Origin: Erythroxylum novogranatense
Lineage: Eukaryota; Streptophyta; Magnoliopsida; Malpighiales; Erythroxylaceae
DNA length: 64,000 nt
Direction of reading: 5' to 3'
Assembly: GCA_029891385.1 (NCBI GenBank)
Contig: CM057228.1
Location: 31,252,214-31,316,213, forward strand
Shown piece by piece: positions 47,186 through 57,824 of the stretch (its first letter is position 1; each line of letters opens with the position of its first letter). The position numbers and the translations under genes were made by a program. The notes beneath the pieces were generated by a model. The model was not told the origin of the DNA. It saw only the letters and a program-made list of their open reading frames with translations, and searched no databases.

Positions 47186-50139
47186 TAGAACGTCTCCACT
47201 TATAAGGATCATAACTTTTGACTCCAATATCCAAAATTTTCATACTATATACCATTGGAAAGATAAAAGAAATATCTACAACTTTTCAGAAGGCAACTTT
47301 GCCACAATATTTTTATATCAATCCCAAATTTGCCCCTAAAGTCCGAAGACGAACCTCCCATTCATACACCAACATACTGCATAAAATTCTTAACTTTATG
47401 ACAACTTTTGAGACTCTTAGAGACAGAATTGAAATTCGATGTCTTCATAAAAAAATATAGCCACATATTTCTAGTTTAATCTAAATTAAGAATCATCTCA
47501 TTTGGACAACTAGGGAAAAAGTTGTGGCTAACAGACCGAAGCATACTCAGTGAACATTTTTCAGATCCCTACTAATTTTTTTTCTAAATCTTTCCTTATC
47601 ACAACTCATACCAAGATCATTCTTTCTACTCCTTCTACTCCTCATTTTCAATACAATCACATTTAATGTTAATTATACCCGGAATTTGTCAAAACACAAT
47701 TTTCTGAAATTTTCACCCACTACCACATACCCTTTGGTACTTTTTAGCTCCAACACAACCAAATCAGCTCATATACCCTTCAAACCTTCAACATACTATT
47801 CCACAAAAATTGACCAATTCCAAACTCAATAATGAAGAAGATGCACCTACACATTCTTCTTTCACCAAAGTCATACATTATCTATACATTATCCATAAAG
47901 CAACACAATTATGCTCATACTCATTTCCAACCAAAATAAATGTTCATGCATAGTTTTAATTACATATTAACACATCCGTCAAGAATTAAGCACAAGATAC
48001 ACAATACATGAGATGTTTAATGTTTGATATGCTTGAAAAGCTATCCAAAATGGCTAGTTACAACTTAGTACAAAAGTATCTAAAGCCTTAGAGTTTCCGA
48101 TGCCTTGCAAGGTTCACGCTCGACTTGTTTTGCACCTGGGGAGGGAAAGTGGGGTGAGCAACTCGGCTCAGTGGCTAATACGTTTATAGCCATCGATAAT
48201 GAGCCATACCACAAGAACAAATACACATATATCAAGCAATCTAGTTTATTAGCAACTTCATCCCATAATTCATAAACAACCGAAATTTATCACCTAAAAC
48301 ATATCATGAAATCTTTTATCAATCATAGCACTTTATTATGCATCATACTCAACAAAGTCATAATGAAAATGTACAACAAATGGCTAGAGAGTTTCCGTGA
48401 AACAAAACGGTTTACACCGTGAGCAAAACGAGTCCGATTTCTCAGGATCTCGTGGCCTCAAGCGGGCAGTCGGGAAAAGGCTATAGGTCAATGTGCACGT
48501 GAATAACGAAACGGTTTTCTCTCTTGCCCATTCACAAATATCTATGCTCAATTAGTCAATCGCAATTTTGCATCCTCATGCTTCGTTCATTTCATCAATT
48601 TCGCATAGTTTCATACTTTTCCTTTATTTCAAAGAAAACATATTCAATTTCATCATACATTTTCAGATATTCACCACAATTCAACATTTATGCCATTTAA
48701 CACAATTATACACACAAATAGACCATTGCCCATCACACAATAACCATAAACATAGTACCCACCTAAATTGTTGGAAGTCCAATCTCAATATTACCCTTCC
48801 TCTCTCTCTTGACTGTAATTTCCTTGATTCCATTCAATTAAACCAATCTCCATTCAATCCTTACATTCAAAGAAAGTGCATAAATTTCAAGAATTAAAGA
48901 AATGCTAAAATTGAATTTAAACCTAACCTATCCATAGCCCATCTAGGCTAGAAAAACCAAAACCCTAGCTTAGAACCTCCACAATCAAATTGGGTCCATC
49001 TTTCTTCTTTCTTCCTTCATTTCCAACACAAACCCTAACCTCAATTTAATTCCCTTTTTGGATCTAGCATAAGAAGATGAAAGCTTACCTCACAAGTGGA
49101 TTTGTCTTCTTTTTTCTTCTTCTTTCTTCTTTTTCGTGTTTTTCTCTTCTCCCTTTGGTTCCTACTACACCTCCTTTCTTTTCTAATTCAAACCACATTT
49201 TTATCTCTTATTTTTACTCCTTTTCTTCCAATTCTGCCCCTCCTTCACTTAGGCTTTCCAAGTTTACCCTTAATTTATCTTTTATGTCTCTACTCTTTCA
49301 ACCCACTTAATACTATAATTATAATACTTCATTCTAAATTCTAATTTCAATTCAATACCCCATTCATCCTTGCTAAATTTAAAAACTCAACTAAAATAAT
49401 AATAAAACAATTAAAGCAAAATAAATAATAAATAATAATAAAAAGAAAAATTCGGGGCCCAACAAATTTGCTAACACTTCCTTCTAGAAAAATGTTCCTC
49501 ATTGTCTCAATTTTATAATGACACCAAAATCATTTAATTTGATTATATACTCCAAAAGTTATAACCCAAACATTTCCGAACTGTTCTTATACTAAAACAT
49601 TATCATGTGCTTGATTTCTATCCAAACATTGACACTCTTAGTGACTGAATAAAAATTCAATTCCATCAGAACATTTGTAGCCCTATCTCTCTATTTTAAT
49701 CCAAATCAAGAATTATCACATTCGGATGACTAGAGAAAAAGTTATAGCCTAAACACTTTCAGCTCTTACTAATCCAAGACTAAACACTAAACCCAATTTC
49801 AATTCAGAAATTGAAATTCTTAGGGGCTGAATTAAAATTTTGTTCCTTAGATAACTTGTAGATCCATGTCTCTAGTTTAATTAGAAACAAAAAATCAATT
49901 CAATTGGATCTCTACAGATCAAAATATCACCAAAATACCTAAGCATGTTCAGAAAAATGTCCAACTCAAACTCTTTAATCAATCCTCTCACTTTGATTCA
50001 ATCAATCTTTTTCAAATTAGTCTAAAAAATCCACAATTTTCATGGATATGCATAGTAATGTCTTAGGAATCCAACGTTTTAAAAATTAAGTCAATCGGAT
50101 GTCGGATGAAAAAGATATAAGCAAAAGAATGGCAAAGGG

Positions 50140-50240
50140 TCATATCGCCCTCACGAGGAGGTCGCCCTCGAGACGCGTCGCCCTCACGAGAAGCGCCTCC
50201 AAACGCGGCGCACACAATGGTCGCACTCGCGAGCTGGCTG
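50140..50240. repeat. CpG-rich block in the outer Z solo LTR
   Basis: TCGCCCTCACGAG, GTCGCCCTCGAGACGCG and TCGCCCTCACGAGAAG repeat the TCGCCCT arm. The complementary arms are mostly lost, so this is a decayed version of the block at 9179-9298. Confidence 0.7.
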
Positions 50241-51702
50241 AAACCAATTTCTGATCTTTTTTTTTCTTCTTTTCTTCATCTGAAATTCTAAAATGCATAA
50301 CTTTTCACTCAGAACTCCAAATTTTTCAAATTTGGTATCCATGGAAAGAGAAAAGAAAGCTATACAATTTTCATGAGAATTAAAAAACAAATTTGGCCTC
50401 TATAGGGGTCAAAATTCACTTCAAAGTATCTGTCCCAAAAATGTCACCCTAAACAGTAATAGAATTTCTAAAAATCATAACTTCTCATTCCATGGTCCAA
50501 AAATTTCGTTCTTTATATCAATGGAAAGATAAAAACGCAATTCACAACTTTCATGAAAAATGTAAAAGCAATTTCTACCTCTAACTTGGTCAATTTTTCA
50601 ATCAAATTTTCTGTCCAATTAATGTCATCTTAAACAGTAACACAACTGCTCAAATTTCTATCTTTCAGGTCCAAGGTCCAAAAATGTCATACTTTACATC
50701 AATGTAAAGATAAAAATACAAACTTCAACTTTCATGAAGACTTTAAGAGCAATTTCACCCTCTATATAGATCAAAATTTTAATCAAATTTTTTTTCTCAT
50801 AAATTCACCCTAAACAACATCCAAACTTCAACAATTCATATCTTTCACTTCCCACATCCAAAAATGGCACATTATACATCATTGAAAAGCTATGAAATTT
50901 CTCTATAACTTTTAAGAAGGCTACTTAATCCAATTCAAACCATATTAGTCCATAATTTGCCTCAAAATACAGCATACACAAAACCAACCCTTATGGACAT
51001 TTTCAAAAAACAAAACAAAACATCTGAAACTTCAAATGATCATAACTTTCAACCCCGATATCGAAAAATATCATACTTTATAGCAATATAAAGTTTTCAA
51101 GAAAGCTATAACTTTCATGAAGATCGTTTTATTAAAATCTGCCTAGATCAAACCAAAAAAATTCACAAAAGTTTCAGATCAAAAACTCACTTTCTGCTAC
51201 TATTCAGCCCAAAAATTTCAGACTTTCAATTCTCTAAAAACTAACACTTTCACTGTTCATTTCTTGCTTTTAAATTACATTCAAATCAAACTCATTCACT
51301 ATAATTTCATAGCACATACAAATTTACTCAAAATCTCAAAGTCATCAAAACCCAAAATCCATTCTTTTCACTCTTCCAAAATTTTCATACACATTATACA
51401 CAATGGAAAATCCTTGAATTCTCATGCTTCTTTCATTTCATCAAATGCTCATAGATTCATTCATACTTTTCATTCATTACAAGGAAACAGACCATATTTC
51501 TTCATGCATTTTCAAATATTCACCACAATTCAACATTTTTGCAATTCAAAGCAATCCCACACATAAATAGGGCATTGCCCAACACATAATAACCATAAAC
51601 ATATTACCCACTCATCATTAACTTACTACATTCACTACCCAATTCCTCATTTAATTTCATTAAAAATTTTCTAATTTCCAATAAAAAAATCGGGGTCCAA
51701 CA

Positions 51703-52290
51703 TGGAATCCTTACGTGAAGGACAAAACCAAAGTGTAGGTTTTGAAACACATCCACAAGGAAGAAGAGAGCAGATAATAGTTTCAAATACTTTAGAGGCT
51801 TTAGGGACTACCTAAAAAGTGGATGAACCACAAGAAAATAATGAAGTTGTAGGTCGACAATAGGTTTATAAACATTTTGATGTGGTGGAAGCAATTACTT
51901 GACCTCTAGATAAGCAGTAGATCTCCAAACATGGGGATGAGATGCATGCAAATATTCAAGCTATAAATCTACAAGTAAATCCAAAACTAGCTAAAGGGAC
52001 AATTATAGAAACATATGCTCAACAACATACTCCACTAGTTACAACTGGTGTAAACTCGCAACAGTAAACAAGTAAGGAAGTTGTGAATGTGATAAATTTT
52101 TAATAGCTTAGAAAGATGAAAACCGCAAAAGAAAAATAGGTGATCAATAATGAAACAAAGATAGCAAATGTGAACGAAACAGTGGGCATTAGTTGTGAGG
52201 TAGATGAAAATAAGAAGGATCTCAAACAGTGGAAAAAAAAGTGGATGTAGTAAACGTAGATCCAATAGAAAAACCAATATTAAGCATTAA
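51703..52290 (+). pseudogene. LINE 1 ORF1 remnant, 3' part
   Basis: It starts with the right TGGAA duplication and continues the DUF4283 reading (NPWN, PYVKDKTKV) for a few codons before stops accumulate. The rest is A-rich with no recognisable zinc knuckle. It leads into ORF2 at 52305. Confidence 0.5.
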
Positions 52291-52304
52291 AAACTATTTT
52301 CACC

Positions 52305-55300
52305 ATGTGGAATGTGAGGAGATCAAATTGCCCCAATAAAAAATTGGCATTAAAGGACTACTTAGTTTCCAAGCAATCAATTTTTGTTGGTTTGGTGGAA
52401 ACCAAAATAAAAGAAGAGGTTTTTTCAAAAAGGGTTACAATTTCTCCCATCTAAATGGCAAGCTCCTAACAATCATTCCAAACATCCAAATGGTAGGATC
52501 TTGGTGGCTTTAGATCCAAATCACTTGATTTTAACAAAATGGTTCTGCCCCGACCAGTTGTTACATTATGTACTTGCTATTAAAGCTAACATGATTCTAG
52601 TTACAATTATGATTATATATGCAACTATTTGGCAATTTTAGAGGGAAGCATTATAGAGGGATTTGCATGCTATTGAATTTAAAATTTTGGGCCCTTGGAT
52701 GATGACAAGAGACTTTAATTACTTGTTAAGTCCAATTGAATCTAATGGAAGAAGAACAATAACTCATGTGGACACTACAGAACTAATAGAGGTAACTACT
52801 AAGCTTGGGTTGGTTGATCTCAAATTTCGGGGACCTATTTTTACATGAAGTAATCACCAAAAAGGTGTTGGACTATTACAAAAAAAATTGGAAAGATCTT
52901 TAGTTAATGATCATTGGCTCATTAAAAGGCATGGCAGCTATTCAGAGTTTGGTGAACCTTTAGTTTCAGATCACAGTTCAATCAATGTGTTTGTCAAAAA
53001 CAAAACAGGGCAAAGGAATTCTTCATTTATGTTCTTTAATTCCTTCTTTCCAACTTGGTTTAATTATAGAATCTTCCATTAATAAACACTTTCAGGCTTG
53101 TAAAGCATTCCAACGTATACAATTACTGAAAAGTATCAAGGCTAATTATGTTAAACTCCTCGAGGATAATCTCGATCCTATGAAGATAGAGAAGTTGCAA
53201 GCTTTGAAGGAACTCACTTTCACCCAAAAACTATTAATGGAAAATTTCTCAGATCCTATGCTCATTGAGAAAGAGAGATTTGATCTCAACTCATACTTAC
53301 ATGCACTGGAGGCGTGCAATTCTCAATTAAAGCATAAATCGAGAGTCCAACGGATGTAGCAAGGAGATAGAAATACCAGGTATCGCTATAATTTGATTCA
53401 GGGTAAGAGAGATACAAACAAGGTAATATCCCTGATGATAATGGTAGATTGATTCATGATCGAGAAAAGTTGAAAAAGGCAGCAAGAAAACACTTCAAAC
53501 AAATAAATGGGATAACTACACACTCAACTAATCTTCCTGAAAGTTTGTTCAATAAATTGGCAGGTTCTATAAGCCATGATTAACAATCTGAAATGCTTAA
53601 AGAAGTTACCTCTGAAGAGATAAGGGAAGTAGTGTTTTCATTCCACCCTAACAAGTCCCCAGGACCATATGGCTTTAATGCAAGGTTCTTCTAGGAGAAA
53701 TGGACTATCATGCAAATTACAGTAGTAAGGGTTATCTAAGAATTTTTTAGAAGTGGTAGACTGCTCACTAAATTGAATAACAATAATTTGTTCTTGGTTC
53801 CCAAAATCCCTAATCCTAAATGGTTAAATGAATATAGGCCCATTGCATGTTGTAATATGGTATACAAGATTATTACAAAAATTCTTGTAAATAGGTTGAA
53901 GTTACCTTACTTAGCTTAATCAACCCAAGTTGAGGTGCTTATATCCTAAGAAAAAGCACGGGTGGTAACATCCTGTTAGCTTAGGAATTGTTCAAAGACT
54001 ACAAATCAAAGGATCATATCAGGAGTTGTGCACTTAAGATTGATTTCACTAAAGCTTATGATGCCACTGAATGGAGATTTCCTATCAATTCTTTGTAGGC
54101 TTTTGGATATCCATATGAATTCATCAAATGGGTCCACTCTTGTATAACATATGTTTCCTACTCAGCTTTGATGTATAGGGAACCTTCTCAACTTTATATA
54201 GCTGCTAGAGGAATCAGGCAAGGTGATCCACTATACCGTATCCATTTATCACTGATATGGAGTTACTACAAGTAATCACTCAAATGTGTAAAGAGGAAAA
54301 CATGAATTTCAAATTCCATTATAGATGCAGTGGTATAAAGATTACTCAACCCTTGTTTGCAGATGATTGATCCTATTTTTATTGGAACTGTTTTGAAAGC
54401 TTTACAGATATTTCAAGAAGTCTCAGGGCTCAAATTTAACCTGAGTAAGAGTGATGCTTACTTATCTAAACAAGGTTGAGAAATTTTGATGTTTGTGATA
54501 GTAGATGTTGGACTCAATATACATCAACTACCTCTCACTTATTTGGGATTTTCAATTTCTACAAAGAAGCTTAAGGAAGCTAAATGCAAAGCTCTCATAG
54601 AAAAATCCAACAGAAGACTCTCTCAATGGAACAACAGATTCTTGTCATATGGAGGTAGAGTACAATTGGCCATCATCATTCTTAATAACTTGCATATCTA
54701 CTAGTTATCATATCTAGTTATCCCTAAGGGAGCTTTGAAGAAAATTGATAAAAGTATTAGATACTTCATTTAGCATAGACAAAATTCTAGAGGGGAAGAT
54801 TATCCAAAGTTAAATGGAGTGTCATGTGTCTTCCAAAGCTATATAGAGGGTTGGGAATTAACTCAACCAACAAAATGAGTAGAATTTTACTGTCAAAGAG
54901 ACTTTGGAGGATATATTGGGACAAAGAAAGCCTATGAGTAAGATGGATTCACATGTTTCATATCAAGAAAGAAAAAGCATATGTTCTATCTCTCAAACTT
55001 ATTTGCAATCTTACACTTTTCAATAGATCTTACATATAAGGTCCTTCATGCATCCTCATATCAGACAATTTGTTGGAAATGGGAAGAACACAAATTTTTG
55101 GTTTTACAATTGGCATGCCTTAAGGCCTTTATATAACAATGACCTCTTTACAGCTTTAAGAGGATCTATCCTTGGAGATACTAAATTACAAGTTTTAATC
55201 TAGAATAACAGTTGGCATTGGCCATTCCATATATGTAAAGGAGTTAGTTCTTTTGTTGAACAATGGCCTTTATACTCCCTAAGTCAAACACAAGAAGATG

Positions 55301-55800
55301 AGATCAAATGGAAGCTCCACAAGTCCCACAAATTTATAGCTTAACCATACAAACAATTATTGCTAGGACTTATGGTCAAGTTTCCACTTTACAAATTGAT
55401 ATAAGGATCAGGTATTGTTCCAGCTCTCTCTGTTATCTTATGGTTAGCTGCTCTACAATAATTAGGAACCAGAGATAGTATCAAGTTCCAAATTTCGAAT
55501 AAAAAATGCGCTCTATGCTCTAGAGAAGTTGAAACCTTAAATCATATACTCTTCAAATGTCCTCAAACCAAACAACTATTGATTGTTTTTCTTGATATCT
55601 TTGAATTGCAAGACAGAGATCTTAGCTAGGTGAATACATTGACTTGGGTTAGTAGACTAAGATGGGCTAAAAAAGAAGATAAAAGGACCTTCAAAATTGG
55701 TTCGGGAATGTTCGTGCACTATATTTGGAGGATGAAAAATACCAAAATCTTTGATAAAGCTAAAAAGTTCAAAGAATACAGTTGAAACCATTTATGACTC
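52305..55800 (+). pseudogene. LINE 1 ORF2 (endonuclease and reverse transcriptase), decayed
   Basis: The APE-type endonuclease starts MWNVRRSNCPNKKLALKDY with VETKIKEE (catalytic E). Later come WMMTRDFNYLLS (GDFN expected) and VSDHSSIN. RT blocks follow: NKSPGPYGFNARFF (53650), YRPIACCNMVYKIITKI (53836), IDFTKAYDATEW (54030), GIRQGDPL (54208), FADD followed by a stop (54356) and LPLTYLGFSI (54530). A C-terminal CALCSREVETLNHILFKCP (55510) is the zf-RVT zinc motif. Many frameshifts and stops are present, so it is much older than LINE 2. It would nick DNA and prime reverse transcription at the target. Confidence 0.85.
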
Positions 55801-55990
55801 AAACTAAGGATGACCATCATAATCAATACTAATCGTTTACTCATGTTCAATGCTATTAAAATGCAATTGAACATCTAGAATATGATGTTGTTGATATATC
55901 TAATTGTGTACCTTCTTGTTAGTTTGAGCTTCATTTTTAGAAGATGTAACTTCATACATTTTGTAATTTCCATCTTTGGAATGAATTTAT
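55801..55990 (+). other. LINE 1 3' end
   Basis: This T-rich untranslated stretch includes TTTGTAATTTCCATCTTTGG and ends in A-rich sequence (CAAAAAATTTCAAAATAAG). No clean poly(A) tail or TSD could be assigned. Confidence 0.4.
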
Positions 55991-57219
55991 TATTTACTTT
56001 CAAAAAATTTCAAAATAAGACTCTCAATCATTAAAATGATTCATAATTTACATGAGAAGGTTAATGTTACGTACTAGATAAAATAATATAAAATTTTATC
56101 ATAAGTACAATCTTTAAAAAATAAGACGATATCTAATTCAAATATTGCCTAAAAGATTAATATTAAAAGGGTCTAATTCTATTAAAAGGGAGTAAAAATC
56201 ATAAAGTTACACTAATTCTTAAAATTACATCTCCATTAGAAATTTGATTTAGTGTAGAAATCGTTAAATATTACTCGATGTGTTATTGATCATTCTTATT
56301 ATTTTATAGAATTTTGAAGTTTTCAAGTTTCAAGTTAATTACAACTCACATTCAATTGTAATATTTAATCTACTTAAAATCAATGTATTGAAATTTTCAG
56401 AATCAAAGGTTATATGATAAATTTTTCAAGTTATATTAGTCGATCTTGGCCAATATTGACTAATACTCTAAAATATTGAAAAATATTAGCTCAAATTTAT
56501 AAATTCAGAAAAATTGAAAGACTAAAATAAAAATATTTATATTTAAATATAAAATATTTTAAATGATACATTAGTTAAAAAATATTAAATAGAGTTATTG
56601 ACTAAAATTTTAAATTATATCTTAATTTTAATATAATATAAAACTCTATTTTAATAGGAATTAAATTTTATATATTCAAAATAATTTTTACGCTTATAAA
56701 CTACTTTCATCCTTCAATCAATGTTTTTATTTTTAATTTCTTTTCCATCGTTGCTTTTGAATTAATTTTTTTAACATAGACATGTAGGTTTAATTTATTT
56801 TTATAAGATGTGAAATAATTTAATTTTATTTTAGTTTTATAATCTAATTGTATTGTTAAAAAATAAAAATAGTTAATTATTTAATAGTAGTTAATAAGAT
56901 ATAATAAATTTTATAGTAAGAGGATAAATTTTAATTATATAAAATTAAAGTTATATTCTATAATTCTAAAATTTTAATTAAAATGGTATTCAAGATTTAA
57001 CAAATACCAACACCAATGTCGAAATTGGTTGGTAACAACTTTAGCACGATTTTGCAATTCTACTTTAAATTCTATGATTAAGACTTAATAATAAAATTTA
57101 GAAAATATCACACTTATTATGCTTATCATTTTAATAAGAATCAATATTTCGTACGTGAGTTTTTAATTGTATAAGATATTAACAAAAAAAATTATATACC
57201 TTAGAAAATAGTATGAACA
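55991..57219. other. AT-rich region without recognisable features
   Basis: Very AT-rich sequence with no open frame of note, no repeat unit and no RNA gene that I can see. It is the probable target sequence of LINE 2. Confidence 0.6.
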
Positions 57220-57222
57220 AGT

Positions 57223-57792
57223 TTGATTAGTAGTTTAGCCAGGTTATGTGTTGAAATGGAACTGAAGAAGCAATGGCCTACATCATTCCAATTGGCTACG
57301 TATGGCGAGGAAGGGCAGCTGTCCTTCAAGGAAGTGTCTATTGAGTATGAGTGGCAACCTCCTGCCAGTCAGCAACGCAAGGTATGGGTGCCTACAGGAC
57401 GGACGTTTGAAACTGGTTTTTCTCATGAATTGGAGCAGAGTATGGATCCAGGGTTACCAGCTACTGAGGAGCGGCCATCCCCTGCTCCTGCTCCTTCTCT
57501 AGAGTCCCCCAAGGTTTCAATGGAAGGTCCTCTTCCACCAGACAATGTAGAGGCCTTACAAGCCCCTGAGGACAATGTAGAAGGCAATGTAGAAACCCTT
57601 CCTACGAGTGACCAGTCCCTCCCTGAAGGGATCGGTGGTGACAGAAGGGTGCCCCCACTCCTGGCTGAGCATCCGACAGGTATACCTTCCTCACCTTCTT
57701 CTGAATTGAGACTTGCTGGTCCTGGGGTGGTGGGTTGTGCTGAGGGGGATTGTTCTGTTCGTAGAACTAAAAAAGCTAGGAAAAAGTTGTAG
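57223..57792 (+). pseudogene. LINE 2 ORF1, C-terminal part (truncated)
   Basis: The frame opens in mid-domain: ARLCVEMELKKQWPTSFQLA and VSIEYEWQPP are the end of a DUF4283 domain as found in plant LINE ORF1 (pattern YARVCVE..., EYEW.PP.C). In this family a CCHC knuckle normally follows the EYEW.PP motif; here the sequence passes directly to ASQQRKVWVPTGRTF, so the knuckle seems deleted in frame. A Pro/Glu/Ser-rich linker (VEALQAPEDNVEGNVETLPT) leads to a basic end, RRTKKARKKL, then two TAG codons. The N-terminus was lost by 5' truncation. The apparent ATG at 57223 is probably an internal codon or not a real start. Confidence 0.75.
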
Positions 57793-57824
57793 TAGTAGGT
57801 TGTGGCATAGCTGGTTTTTTATTA

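Larger units (their letters stand above)
27413..49464 (-). mobile_element. Composite LTR insertion carrying a 5S-like segment
   Basis: Excluding the copia element nested in it (28314-46695), this unit is about 3.67 kb: 27413-28313 and 46701-49464. From left to right it has a TGTAGGACCTCGG end, a 5S-like segment, a PBS-like site (27786-27797), then LTR-like sequence starting TGTTGGACCCCG at 27802 and ending GGGGCCCAACA at 49464. Much of 27866-47650 follows the T LTR (21380-22640), while 47700-49464 is a different LTR-type block. Only one long LTR-like part is present. The architecture looks like LTR-PBS-tail, mosaic in sequence. Confidence 0.65.
25103..51702 (-). mobile_element. Z-family solo LTR, split by a 22-kb nested insertion
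   Basis: The two arms are 25103-27412 and 49465-51702. Together they make about 4.54 kb, the same size and block order as the Z LTRs at 5611 and 10929: TGTTGGGATCC start, GAAAGGGGGGGTGAGC block near 25976, modules, GGGGTCCAACA end. The arms meet exactly at the homologous point (ATTGAAAGAATTT joined to AATTTGCTAACACTTCC; compare TTGAAGGAATTTGTTAAAAC near 8473). Only one LTR is present between TGGAA duplications, so it is a solo LTR. Confidence 0.85.

Noticed and set aside
49077..49344. Ser/Phe/Leu-rich ORFs resembling a signal or membrane peptide
   Set aside because: They lie in the pyrimidine-rich part of an LTR, equivalent to 8161-8349 and 33317-33535. Low-complexity CTT runs always translate this way.
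57560..57819. Promoter or internal ribosome entry between LINE 2 ORF1 and ORF2
   Set aside because: Only about 30 bases separate the ORFs and no motif could be recognised.
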